The notes beneath the pieces were generated by a model. That model saw nothing but the letters and a program-made list of their open reading frames with translations. It did no database searches and was not told the origin of the DNA. A stretch of DNA of 64,000 nucleotides from Marivirga tractuosa DSM 4126. GTDB taxonomy: Bacteria; Bacteroidota; Bacteroidia; Cytophagales; Cyclobacteriaceae. The translations under genes and the position numbers were made by a program. The DNA lies in NCBI RefSeq assembly GCF_000183425.1, contig NC_014759.1, positions 2,635,001-2,699,000 on the forward strand, given 5' to 3'. Below are positions 6,119-16,581 of this stretch, piece after piece. Positions within the stretch are counted from its first letter, which is position 1. Each line of letters opens with the position of its first letter.

Positions 6119-7537
6119 ATGGCACACAATGAAGAGTATAGCCTGTTTGAAGATGTTTGTAGTTTCGTAGATGATGCTGCACAGCACATGGAATTACATC
6201 CTGGTTTATTAGACCAAATCAAACAATGCAACAGTATTTATAAATTTCATTTCCCTATTCGCATGGAAGATGGTTCTTATCAGGTAGTGAAAGGCTACAG
6301 AGTCCAACACTCTCATCACAAGCTTCCAACCAAGGGCGGTATCCGATTCAGTGAAATGGTAAATGAGCAGGAAGTAATGGGATTATCTGCTCTAATGACT
6401 TATAAATGTGCAATGGTTAATATTCCTTTCGGTGGTGCCAAAGGCGGTGTAAACATTGACCCCCTAAAGCACAATACTCGTCAGCTAGAAAAAATTACCA
6501 GAAGATATACTTCAGAACTAATCAAAAAGAAATTTATAGGCCCCGCAATTGATGTTCCAGCTCCTGATTATGGAACTGGCGCTAGGGAAATGGCTTGGAT
6601 CGTGGATACTTATGAAGCTTTTAATCCGGAAGCCATTAATGCTAAGGCTTGTGTAACAGGAAAGCCACTTTCTCAACACGGAATTGAAGGCAGAACTGAA
6701 GCAACGGGTATGGGGGTTTATATCGGAATTCGTGAAGCCGTTAGCGTAGAAGAGGACATGAAAGAATTAGGTCTAACCACTGGGCTAAAAGACAAGAAAA
6801 TCATCATTCAAGGACTCGGTAATGTAGGATTTTACTCTGCAAAATACTTGACAGAAGCGGGCGCCAAGGTAATTGGCGTGGCAGAATGGAATGGCGGTAT
6901 TTGGAACGAAGATGGTATTGATATTGAAGATTTAAAGAAGTATCAAGTTGAAAACAAAACTTTTAAGGGCTATGGAAAAGGGAAGTTTGTGGAAAACTCA
7001 ATAGATCTATTAGAAAATACTTGTGATGTATTAGTGCCTGCTGCATTGGAAAATCAAATTACAAGCGAAAATGCTCCGAGAATTCAAGCCAAAATTATTG
7101 GAGAGGCTGCCAATGGCCCTATCACGAAGGAAGCAGAAAAAATACTTTTGGAAAAAGGAATCATGGTGATTCCTGATATGTATTTGAATGCTGGTGGTGT
7201 TACAGTATCCTATTTTGAATGGCTGAAAAACTTGTCCAGAGTTTCTTTTGGTAAATTAGAGAAGCGTTATGATATGGAAAAATACAAGTTTTTGGTAGAT
7301 AGCATAGAGAATGCTACCGGTGATGCCTTTAATCAAGAACAAAGAGATGCGATTATTAAAGGAGCAAGTGAGCGTGATTTGGTAATTTCAGGATTGGAAG
7401 AAACCATGGTGACTGCTTATCATGACATGAACCAAAAACGAAAAGATAAGAAGATTAAAAGTTTGAGAACAGCCGCTTTCATTTTAGCTATTGATAGAAT
7501 AGCGGTTAGTTATACTGATATGGGAATTTTCCCTTGA
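6119..7537 (+). CDS. gdhA: Glutamate dehydrogenase (Glu/Leu/Phe/Val dehydrogenase family)
   Basis: This enzyme interconverts glutamate and 2-oxoglutarate plus ammonium using NAD(P), linking nitrogen assimilation to the TCA cycle. At 472 residues it has an expanded length compared with the roughly 420-450 of common forms. Key residues are visible: Lys72 in TKGGIRFS, Lys96 in TYKCAMV, the PFGGAKGG motif with Lys108, catalytic Asp150 in PAPDYGTG, and the Rossmann glycine motif IQGLGNVG in the second half. The family includes leucine and phenylalanine dehydrogenases, but the substrate loop and length favour glutamate. It follows the 3HCDH-like gene closely, and a strong terminator follows it. Confidence 0.9.
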   Translation: MAHNEEYSLFEDVCSFVDDAAQHMELHPGLLDQIKQCNSIYKFHFPIRMEDGSYQVVKGYRVQHSHHKLPTKGGIRFSEMVNEQEVMGLSALMTYKCAMVNIPFGGAKGGVNIDPLKHNTRQLEKITRRYTSELIKKKFIGPAIDVPAPDYGTGAREMAWIVDTYEAFNPEAINAKACVTGKPLSQHGIEGRTEATGMGVYIGIREAVSVEEDMKELGLTTGLKDKKIIIQGLGNVGFYSAKYLTEAGAKVIGVAEWNGGIWNEDGIDIEDLKKYQVENKTFKGYGKGKFVENSIDLLENTCDVLVPAALENQITSENAPRIQAKIIGEAANGPITKEAEKILLEKGIMVIPDMYLNAGGVTVSYFEWLKNLSRVSFGKLEKRYDMEKYKFLVDSIENATGDAFNQEQRDAIIKGASERDLVISGLEETMVTAYHDMNQKRKDKKIKSLRTAAFILAIDRIAVSYTDMGIFP

Positions 7538-7550
7538 TCAATCATTTTTA

Positions 7551-7582
7551 AAATCTGTCAGGTTAAGAAGCCTGACAGATTT
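7551..7582 (+). terminator. Rho-independent terminator after glutamate dehydrogenase
   Basis: A perfect 12-bp stem (AAATCTGTCAGG pairing with CCTGACAGATTT) closes an 8-base loop 13 bp after the stop codon. The stem's own 3' end provides TTT. It ends the 5415-7537 unit. Confidence 0.8.
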
Positions 7583-7591
7583 CCTATCCTA

Positions 7592-7612
7592 GTCCAAGCG
7601 TCTCGCTTGGAC
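7592..7612. repeat. Short palindrome with TCT loop
   Basis: Arms GTCCAAGCG and CGCTTGGAC pair perfectly around TCT. A second hairpin lies at 7678-7692 (arms TTAGCG and CGCTAA around AAA, extendable outward to AGT/ACT with one mismatch). Both are in the short gap between the terminator and the stop of the amidohydrolase gene. Design and loop size match the palindromes at 3134-3237. Confidence 0.6.
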
Positions 7613-7718
7613 CTTTAATTACCTATAAGTCATTGTCTCCTGCTACTTTTGAAACTATGGAGATAGAGGATAGAGTATTAGCGAAACGCTAAGACTAGAG
7701 AAGAATTAAAAGGGGGCT

Positions 7719-9299
7719 TTATTCCATGCCCGGCTGCTTAATTTCATAGCCCGTTTTATCCTTTTCTTCTTTCACCATCTTTTTAACATCTTCCAAAAGC
7801 TTTTTAGCATCATAAATAATACCATCTTTAATGGTATATTTCACTCCTCCTGCTCTAATTACTTCATTATCTTCTGTTAATTTGATGGCACCAGTTCCGT
7901 ACAAGACCTTCAAATTCTCTAGTGGATTTTCCTCCACAATCACAAAATCAGCCATTTTCCCTATTTCAACAGTTCCAATTTTGTCTTCCATTCCCAAGGC
8001 TTCAGCACCATTCATAGTAGCCGACATCATAATTTCCAATGGGTGAAAGCCAGCCTCTCTGAGTAATTCCATTTCTCGGATGTAGGCAAAGCCATAGAGC
8101 TGGAAAATAAAACCTGAATCAGAACCCGTAGTCACTCTTCCTCCTCTATTTTTGTATTCATTTACAAATGTCATCCATAAATCATAATTTTTACGCCAGC
8201 TGGTTTCTTCTTCAGTTCCCCAATAATGCCAATAAGAACCATGTGACACTTTACTTGGCTGATAGAATTCCCAAAGGGATGGAAGCGTATAGTCATCATG
8301 CCATTCTGCTCGGCTTGTGCGCATCAAGTCACGACTGGCTTCATAAATATTGAAGGTAGGATCTAAAGTAAAATCAAGTTCAAGCAGTTCATTCATTACC
8401 TCGTTCCATTTGTCGGAATAAGGAGGAGCCGCTTGTTCCCATAATTTTCCAGCCTCAGAAAAACGATCCTGTTCATTGTTGTAATTATAGTCTAATTTGT
8501 AATGCTGAACAGTTCTATCTGTAAATAATGCTTCTGGCAATCCATACCAATGTTCCATAGTGGTCAAGCCTGCCTTTGCAGAATTTACCACATTCCAACG
8601 TGCTACATCCATTTGCGCATGGTGCATGGCAGAACGTAAACCTAAACTTTTGTTTTCTTCTAATGCTGCTTGCATGATCTCTGGTCTCGCACCAAAGAAC
8701 TTGATACCATCTGCACCTTTCTTAGCATTTTCTTGCACCCATTCTCTAGCTAATTCCGGAGAACTAATTGGCTTATCACTTCCTTGCCCGAAAGCAGTAT
8801 AAGCTAAAATTCTTGGGGCTGTAATTTCATTTTTAGAACTCTTGTTTTTGTGTTCCAACACCCAATCTAATCCATTTCCAGCAGATGGATCTCGAATGGT
8901 AGTAATCCCATGACCCATCCATAATTTAAAAACATACTCAGCTGGAACTCCTTGAGCTTCTCCGCCAATATGACCATGCATATCTACAAATCCAGGCATT
9001 AAATACATGCCAGAAGCATCCAATTCTTTGCCACCTTTTTTTAATTGAGGCCTTTTATCTTCCTTTATTTCTACTCCGGGGTAACCTACTGTTTTAATTT
9101 CTACAATTTTATTTTGCTCCACCACTATATCTACTGGACCCGTAGGTGGTGCACCATTTCCATTGATTAGGGTTACTCCCCTTATTATCAATTGAGGCCA
9201 AGGCCCTTCACCCTCTGATCTTTCCGGAGCATCTTTGATTTGTGCCCAAACAGGCACTTGAATCAGTGCAATAAGTACTATTAGTATTAGTTTTCTCAT
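7719..9299 (-). CDS. Secreted amidohydrolase family protein
   Basis: A metal-dependent hydrolase of the amidohydrolase superfamily, exported by a signal peptide (MRKLILIVLIALIQVPVWAQ). The 526 residues hold the composite beta-domain start (LIIRGVTLINGNG), the metal site GFVDMHGHIGG with the HxH pair, further histidines (AMHHAQMD and MEHWYG), and the aspartate TTGSDSG. The C-terminal beta part has IGTVEIGKMADFVIVEENPLE, which is typical of imidazolonepropionase/dihydroorotase-like proteins. Secreted members in Bacteroidota are usually annotated as Xaa-Pro dipeptidase-like or aryldialkylphosphatase-like; the substrate cannot be read from sequence. It diverges from the GH97 gene. Confidence 0.9.
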   Translation of the reverse strand: MRKLILIVLIALIQVPVWAQIKDAPERSEGEGPWPQLIIRGVTLINGNGAPPTGPVDIVVEQNKIVEIKTVGYPGVEIKEDKRPQLKKGGKELDASGMYLMPGFVDMHGHIGGEAQGVPAEYVFKLWMGHGITTIRDPSAGNGLDWVLEHKNKSSKNEITAPRILAYTAFGQGSDKPISSPELAREWVQENAKKGADGIKFFGARPEIMQAALEENKSLGLRSAMHHAQMDVARWNVVNSAKAGLTTMEHWYGLPEALFTDRTVQHYKLDYNYNNEQDRFSEAGKLWEQAAPPYSDKWNEVMNELLELDFTLDPTFNIYEASRDLMRTSRAEWHDDYTLPSLWEFYQPSKVSHGSYWHYWGTEEETSWRKNYDLWMTFVNEYKNRGGRVTTGSDSGFIFQLYGFAYIREMELLREAGFHPLEIMMSATMNGAEALGMEDKIGTVEIGKMADFVIVEENPLENLKVLYGTGAIKLTEDNEVIRAGGVKYTIKDGIIYDAKKLLEDVKKMVKEEKDKTGYEIKQPGME

Positions 9300-9401
9300 A
9301 ATATTCTTTTTTCAGTAGAAGCAATATAAGAAAGTTTGATTTAAAGAAACAAGGCTGTTTTATGAGTGGATAATTTCTAGTTCGTTGATCCCGAAATGAA
9401 C

Positions 9402-11613
<2,212 letters not shown>

Positions 11614-11637
11614 TTTAAAATAAAAAGCTAAAAGTAT

Positions 11638-11667
11638 AAGCCTTTCCGAATAGAGAAAGGCTTTTTT
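11638..11667. terminator. Terminator between convergent GH97 and methyltransferase genes
   Basis: A 9-bp stem, AAGCCTTTC pairing with GAAAGGCTT around an 8-base loop, is followed by TTTT on the plus strand. It lies 24 bp after the GH97 stop and just before the stop of the converging gene. Confidence 0.8.
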
Positions 11668-11670
11668 ATT

Positions 11671-12372
11671 TCAAAAAACAAGCTTCCACCGAAAAGCCCA
11701 TCGCCACCCTAATTCATAATTTTTAATTTCTGCCAATTTTAAAATCTCTTTCCAGTCTTGTTTAGTGAATGCTCTCCAAACTGAAAGACATGCATCATTT
11801 TGAACCATTGGAGATTTACTAAACAATCTTGTAATCCATTTAATGGAATAATAGGCAAATGAGTGACGATGCAAATCATTAATAATCACTCTCTCTGATT
11901 GCACTTTGAACTGCTTCAATAATTTGACCAAGTCCTTTTGTGGAAAATGATGGAGGAAAAGTGTGCAACAAATCACATCAAAATTTCTATTTCTAAAGTC
12001 TTCTGAAAAAATATTTTCAGCATGAAATGCTATTTCAGGATAGCCTTTGCAATGCTCCTCTGCATAGGCAATCACATTAGGATTAGCATCAAAACCATGC
12101 AGTTGTACCTGAATATTTTGAGTTCTGCACCATTTAGCAATTTTCAGCAATATTTCTCCACTTCCGCACCCTAAATCTGCAAGTTGCCATTCTTTCTGAC
12201 GATTTGTTTTGAAGATTTTTTTAACTGCTTGTAAAGTAATGGCATTTCCTCCCAACCACTGATTGATGATATCCAATTCCTTTAGGGCACGATAAAGTGA
12301 GGGACTATCATCTGACAAATCATCCATGATTTCCTCTTCCTCCGAACGATAGGATAAATCTACTTTTTTCAT
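11671..12372 (-). CDS. Class I SAM-dependent methyltransferase (polyketide-tailoring candidate)
   Basis: The 233 residues show the Rossmann methyltransferase motifs: LADLGCGSGEILLKIA (motif I, near residues 77-92), an acidic end of strand 2 in LHGFDANP, and DVICCTLFLHHFP (motif IV region). The best general match is the UbiE/Methyltransf_25 group that modifies quinone or phenolic rings. Its ATG overlaps the stop of the type III polyketide synthase by four bases (ATGA), so it is translationally coupled and probably O- or C-methylates the synthase product. The substrate is an inference from context. Confidence 0.87.
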   Translation of the reverse strand: MKKVDLSYRSEEEEIMDDLSDDSPSLYRALKELDIINQWLGGNAITLQAVKKIFKTNRQKEWQLADLGCGSGEILLKIAKWCRTQNIQVQLHGFDANPNVIAYAEEHCKGYPEIAFHAENIFSEDFRNRNFDVICCTLFLHHFPQKDLVKLLKQFKVQSERVIINDLHRHSFAYYSIKWITRLFSKSPMVQNDACLSVWRAFTKQDWKEILKLAEIKNYELGWRWAFRWKLVF

Positions 12373-13457
12373 TTCTCAACTCGCTCCAAGAGCATACTTT
12401 CCATGGTTAAGCCCGGTCCGAATGCAAAACTCAAGACTTTATCTTTAGGCTGTATTTTATTCCACATTTCATGCAAGACGAAAAGCACAGTGGGTGAAGA
12501 CATATTCCCAAATTCTCTTAAAATCTTATACGCAGATGCATTAATTTCTGAAGGCAATTTCAATCCTTTTTCTACTGCCTCTAGTATTCTCTTTCCACCT
12601 GGATGAATGGCAAATTGGTTAATGTCTTTTAAAGTTAGGGAAAGCTTTTCCATCAGTTCCTCTCCTAATTTAGCAATGTTTTGAGCAATAACTTCCGGTA
12701 CATAGCTGCTTAGCTTCATTTCAAAACCTAAGTTGCCGATATTCCAGGCCATTTCTTGTTCGGAATCATTTTCCACCACACTTTTAAAAGCTTTCATTTC
12801 AAGTGCATCCTTTGTTTTTTCATTACTGACCACAACCGAAGATGCACCATCTCCAAATAATGTATTCGCCAGTAAATTATCTTCTGAAAACTCAGACTGA
12901 AAATGAATGGTACACAATTCCACACAAACAATCAGCACTTTAGCATCCTTCTCAGATCTCGCAATATGATGAGCAGTTTTCAAAGCGTTAAATGCTGCAA
13001 AACATCCCATAAACTGAATGGAAGTGCGTTCAATGTCGGAATTCAGCCCTGTTTTTTTGATCAGTTGAATATCTAGTCCAGGCGCAAACATGCCAGTACA
13101 ACTTACGGTAATTAAATGTGTAAACTCTTTTGCTTCATATCTCTCAAAAACTTTTTCTAAGCTTTTTTGAGCTAAAGGCAAAGCATGTTTTTCAAATAAC
13201 TGCATTCTATCTCCAGTGTTAGGAAGTGCTTTTCCATTGTTTAATGGAGGATAAAATGACCAATCTTTATCATCGGAAAATTGATAATCAGGAATCACGG
13301 TATGTCTTCTTTGAATACCTGACATCCTAAAAATAGCCCTCAACTTTCGGCTATTTTCATCGTTCAAACGCATGGCTTTCTGCATAAAGCCGGCAATGTC
13401 ATTCTGAGCAATGCTTATTTCTGGATTTGCAGGAGAAATCAGGTTAATATATGGCAT
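12369..13457 (-). CDS. Type III polyketide synthase (chalcone/stilbene synthase family)
   Basis: Homodimeric enzyme that extends an acyl-CoA starter with malonyl-CoA and cyclises it to resorcinol or pyrone rings. The catalytic triad is visible: Cys in FMGCFAAFNA, His in FAIHPGGKRI, and Asn in REFGNMSSPT; GFGPGLT-like FAFGPGLTMES closes the protein. I start it at the ATG giving MPYINLISPANPE (362 residues), because members normally begin close to this strand. The frame stays open to an ATG at 13523, but that start would overlap the divergent prenyltransferase start. It is coupled to the downstream methyltransferase. The starter is probably a fatty acyl-CoA, as for bacterial alkylresorcinol enzymes, but this is not readable directly. 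Confidence 0.92.
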   Translation of the reverse strand: MPYINLISPANPEISIAQNDIAGFMQKAMRLNDENSRKLRAIFRMSGIQRRHTVIPDYQFSDDKDWSFYPPLNNGKALPNTGDRMQLFEKHALPLAQKSLEKVFERYEAKEFTHLITVSCTGMFAPGLDIQLIKKTGLNSDIERTSIQFMGCFAAFNALKTAHHIARSEKDAKVLIVCVELCTIHFQSEFSEDNLLANTLFGDGASSVVVSNEKTKDALEMKAFKSVVENDSEQEMAWNIGNLGFEMKLSSYVPEVIAQNIAKLGEELMEKLSLTLKDINQFAIHPGGKRILEAVEKGLKLPSEINASAYKILREFGNMSSPTVLFVLHEMWNKIQPKDKVLSFAFGPGLTMESMLLERVEK

Positions 13458-13505
13458 AGATAATTCTTGATTGACTATATTAAGCAAAAATTTCGACATT
13501 TGTTC

Positions 13506-14399
13506 ATGAAAAAAGCTATTCATATTTTACAGCATCTGAGGATTCCATTTTCTTTCTTTCTATTGCCTGTATATATTTTCGCTTTGGGAATAAGTCCCAA
13601 CATTGGAGCGGATAGGATTATCTTAACCTTCGTGATTTTGCATTTCTTTATTTATCCTGCCAGTAATGCTTATAATTCTTATTTCGATAAAGATGAAGGC
13701 AGCATAGGTTTAATTAAAAAACCACCTCCCGTCTCTATAGGCTTATATTATACCAGCTTGATATTTGATTTTATAGGCATTGCCTTAGCATGGCTAATCA
13801 GTATGGAGTTTGCCCTTTTGGTCTTTTTATATGGGCTTGCCTCAAAAGCCTATAGTCATCCAGGGGTTCGTCTCAAAAAGTATCCTTGGCTAGGATGGCT
13901 AGTAGCTGGATTCTTTCAGGGAGTGTTTACTTTCTATATGGCTTATGTAGGCATCAATGATTTTGGATGGGAAATTGCCTTGAAATGGAAAGTGATTTTA
14001 CCTGGCCTATTAACTTCTGCTTTTTTATGGGGCTCCTATCCCATGACCCAAATTTATCAACACAAAGAGGACAGCAAAAGAGGGGACAATACACTTTCAA
14101 TTGTTTTGGGCATCAAAGGAACATTTCTGTTTACCTTGGTGACCTTTCTTGTAGCAACTTTAGGGTTTGAATATTATTTCCTGAATTACCATAACGAAAA
14201 AATGGGCATTGCTTTTTTACTTTTTATGGCTCCTACTGTAATCTACTTTTTGATATGGTTTGCATTAGTGCACAGGAATGAAAAATCTGCCAATTTTGGA
14301 TGGACGATGGGGCTAAATTTGATTTCAGCAATTTGCTTAAATGCTTTCTTTATCTATTTTTTCTTACAAACAAGTCATTTATATCAATTGAATATGTGA
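13506..14399 (+). CDS. UbiA family prenyltransferase
   Basis: Integral membrane enzyme that attaches an isoprenoid chain to an aromatic or other acceptor. The protein has about eight hydrophobic segments. The first metal-diphosphate motif is NAYNSYFDKDEG (about residues 51-62) and the second is HKEDSKRGDNTLS, the DxxxxD region. The frame is open from 13467, but the ATG at 13506 (MKKAIHILQHLRIPF) fits the family and avoids overlap with the divergent polyketide synthase; it gives 297 residues. Divergent pairing with the synthase and methyltransferase suggests prenylation of a polyketide phenol. A membrane-quinone or chlorophyll/heme role is the alternative. Confidence 0.88.
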   Translation: MKKAIHILQHLRIPFSFFLLPVYIFALGISPNIGADRIILTFVILHFFIYPASNAYNSYFDKDEGSIGLIKKPPPVSIGLYYTSLIFDFIGIALAWLISMEFALLVFLYGLASKAYSHPGVRLKKYPWLGWLVAGFFQGVFTFYMAYVGINDFGWEIALKWKVILPGLLTSAFLWGSYPMTQIYQHKEDSKRGDNTLSIVLGIKGTFLFTLVTFLVATLGFEYYFLNYHNEKMGIAFLLFMAPTVIYFLIWFALVHRNEKSANFGWTMGLNLISAICLNAFFIYFFLQTSHLYQLNM

Positions 14400-14441
14400 A
14401 TTGAATAATTTCTTTATGGTTTAAAGTGATCACTGAGTTTC

Positions 14442-15047
14442 TCAATTTGAAAAGACGATAATGCCTAATTGTAAATTGATTCCTATGAATGCTCCCGCTC
14501 CTGCTGATGTAAATTCAATACCGGGCTGAATAGCCATATCAAAATTTAAACGCTTGAAGAAATTCCTTTGTAATCCATAAGACAACATTATATCAAGAAT
14601 TGCTGAGCCTTTTGGATAATTTTCTGCATTGGTTAGGAACAATCCCTCATCATAAAACCTAGCGGCAAAACCTACATAATTTGCGGAATTATAAGCAGTG
14701 TTTTTGTCAGATGCCGCTCTTTTACTGAGATTATGATAAAACCGCGGTTGCACCATAACTTGTGGGGTTAGAACATAATATGAACTAACACCATAAGTGG
14801 CTTGTGAAATGCTTCCACCACCGTAGTGACCCAGAAGACCCATCATACTATAAATAGCAAACTCTTTTCTGATTTTCATTTCGTAAGAAACCCCCAACAA
14901 ATTTGGATAAAATGTTTCCACCTTTACTAAATTCTCAGCGACCGAAGCGGATTCTCCTTTAATGAGAGCTGCGGGTTTATTCTGAGCAGTAATTTGAAAT
15001 GAGGCAAAAAGAATTAGTGCGACAACTAGAATTGAAAATCGTTGCAT
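14442..15047 (-). CDS. Probable outer-membrane beta-barrel protein, unknown function
   Basis: I recognise no named family. From the ATG giving MQRFSILVVALILF there is a signal peptide ending ITAQ, then alternating hydrophobic/polar strands with aromatic girdles (SSYYVLTPQ, VMVQPRFYHNL, YVGFAARFYDEG, ILDIMLSYGLQ) and a last strand ending in IIVFSN. The 201-residue length suits an 8-strand barrel like OmpA- or OprF-type N-domains. The frame extends 19 codons upstream, but those residues precede the signal peptide and are not credible. A TACATTTG box lies 40 bp upstream. It converges on the UbiA gene. Confidence 0.75.
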   Translation of the reverse strand: MQRFSILVVALILFASFQITAQNKPAALIKGESASVAENLVKVETFYPNLLGVSYEMKIRKEFAIYSMMGLLGHYGGGSISQATYGVSSYYVLTPQVMVQPRFYHNLSKRAASDKNTAYNSANYVGFAARFYDEGLFLTNAENYPKGSAILDIMLSYGLQRNFFKRLNFDMAIQPGIEFTSAGAGAFIGINLQLGIIVFSN

Positions 15048-15086
15048 TTTTAAAAGGTTAATTGTTTTACTATATCGGTTCACTTT

Positions 15087-15094
15087 CAAATGTA
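15087..15094 (-). promoter_or_regulatory. Putative -7 box for the barrel-protein gene
   Basis: TACATTTG on the minus strand matches TAnnTTTG and lies 39 bp upstream of the chosen ATG at 15047, inside the frame of the longer alternative start, which supports the shorter one. No -33 TTG at normal spacing. Confidence 0.3.
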
Positions 15095-15191
15095 AATATG
15101 CCAAAAATTAAACTTAATTGTAAAGCGGAATCAAAAATTAAACTTCTGATTTTCTCTCCGTATACTATAGCATAACTATAAACACAAAATT

Positions 15192-15839
15192 ATGAAAATA
15201 TTAGTAATTGGAGCCAATGGTAAAATTGGTCAGAAAATAGTCAATAAAATTCATAGTAATTCACCACATGACGCCATTGCCATGGTAAGGGAGGAGTCTC
15301 AACAAGATCAATTTGAAAAAAAGGGCATTAAAACAGTTCTAGGTGATTTAGAAAAAGACTTCAGTCATGCCTATGAAGGCAATAATGCAGTGGTCTTTAC
15401 GGCAGGAAGCGGTGGTCATACTGGCGATGATAAAACCAAAGCAATTGACCAGCAAGGTGCCATCAAAGCCATAGATTTAGCTGTTCAACATAAATATATT
15501 CGCTTTATGATGGTAAGTGCTTTTGGTGCTGATTTTAATCCTTCTGATTGGCCAGAAAACATGGCTGCCTACTATAATGCCAAATCAGCAGCAGATGATT
15601 ATTTACAGCAAACAGGCTTGAATTATACCATTTTTAAGCCCGGTTTATTAACCGATGATGAACCAAAAGGAAAGGTTGATTTTGGTGAAAGAACAGATGA
15701 AAGAACGGGCTCAATTCCTCGTTGGGATGTAGCTGATGTGCTAGTGAAAAGTCTGGAAGCCGAAAATACCTATCGCAAATCTTTAGAATTACTTTCAGGG
15801 CCTTACAGAATTGAAGAGGCGATTGAAAACGTGAAATAA
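15192..15839 (+). CDS. NAD(P)-binding atypical SDR (NmrA/SDR_a5-like)
   Basis: A 215-residue cytoplasmic Rossmann protein starting with the nucleotide motif ILVIGANGKIGQKIV (TGxxGxxG type). A middle strand reads VVFTAGSGGHTG, and the helix region MMVSAFGAD leads to YYNAKSAADDYLQQTGLNYTIFKPGLL, where YYNAK takes the place of the YxxxK motif. This pattern matches the SDR_a5/YwnB-like group of NAD(P)H-binding proteins, whose substrates are mostly unknown. It stands alone, diverging from the barrel protein and ending at a shared terminator. Confidence 0.88.
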   Translation: MKILVIGANGKIGQKIVNKIHSNSPHDAIAMVREESQQDQFEKKGIKTVLGDLEKDFSHAYEGNNAVVFTAGSGGHTGDDKTKAIDQQGAIKAIDLAVQHKYIRFMMVSAFGADFNPSDWPENMAAYYNAKSAADDYLQQTGLNYTIFKPGLLTDDEPKGKVDFGERTDERTGSIPRWDVADVLVKSLEAENTYRKSLELLSGPYRIEEAIENVK

Positions 15840-15848
15840 AGCAATTCT

Positions 15849-15881
15849 AACTTTCCCAAGGCTATTGGCTTTGGGAAAGTT
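15849..15881. terminator. Bidirectional terminator between SDR and recO
   Basis: AACTTTCCCAA pairs with TTGGGAAAGTT (11 bp) around an 11-base loop, and the plus strand runs on into TTTATT. It separates converging genes, starting 10 bp after the SDR stop and ending 8 bp before the recO stop. Confidence 0.75.
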
Positions 15882-15888
15882 TTATTCC

Positions 15889-16578
15889 CTAACTCAACAC
15901 CTCATGCAATATCCGCAAGGACTTTATTTCTGTAAAGGAGTGGCTGTGAATCTGGTAAAAATGAATCAGGACTTTCAATAACTGCTGTCTTTGTTCCCCA
16001 TTAATTTTTAAATGATAAGTTAAATCATTGGATAGTAACTCTTCCAGTTTCACCAATTCATCTGGCCTTAATTTAATAGGATGATAGTGAGAAACTTCAT
16101 CCATAATTTCCACTGCTCCTGAAGGTTTGAATCCCAAATAAGTAGTAAGCTGTGCCAAAAACTGTAAGTGAAAATTGATATAATCTTCTCCTTTCTGGTC
16201 GAAATAAGTAAGGCTGTCATGGATAAATCCAAACATCACAGGATTATCCTCTTCCTCCCCACGGAGAATATGATTCAGAAATTCTGCTAAAAATATACCA
16301 ATTGAAGACTTGATGATTTCATACGGAATAGTCCGATAAGGCGGATTCACCTTAATTTCCGACATGCGATTGATACTACTATTAGCTTTTTTATAAACCA
16401 CTAAATCGAGCAAAGTTAAAGGCTGAAAAATGGCCATTTTGTGTTTGGCTTTTGCCTTTCGAACGCCATTTTCAATATAAGATTGTATTCCGAATTTTTC
16501 AGTATAAACCTGTATGATGAGAGAGCTTTCACCATATTTAACATGCCCGAGTACTATGCCTTTTGTTTTGTGAAGCAT
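15889..16578 (-). CDS. recO: DNA repair protein RecO
   Basis: RecO helps load RecA on SSB-coated gaps in the RecFOR pathway. The 229-residue protein has the N-terminal OB fold (MLHKTKGIVLGHVKYGESSLIIQVYTE-type opening; the next strand reads GIQSYIENGVRK, then HKMAIFQPLTLLDLVVY) and the helical C-terminal domain with FLAEFLNHILR. The CxxC zinc knuckle found in many RecO proteins is absent, as is common in Bacteroidota. Its ATG lies three bases downstream of the porZ stop, so it is cotranscribed with and probably coupled to porZ. Confidence 0.92.
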   Translation of the reverse strand: MLHKTKGIVLGHVKYGESSLIIQVYTEKFGIQSYIENGVRKAKAKHKMAIFQPLTLLDLVVYKKANSSINRMSEIKVNPPYRTIPYEIIKSSIGIFLAEFLNHILRGEEEDNPVMFGFIHDSLTYFDQKGEDYINFHLQFLAQLTTYLGFKPSGAVEIMDEVSHYHPIKLRPDELVKLEELLSNDLTYHLKINGEQRQQLLKVLIHFYQIHSHSFTEIKSLRILHEVLS

Positions 16579-16581
16579 AGC

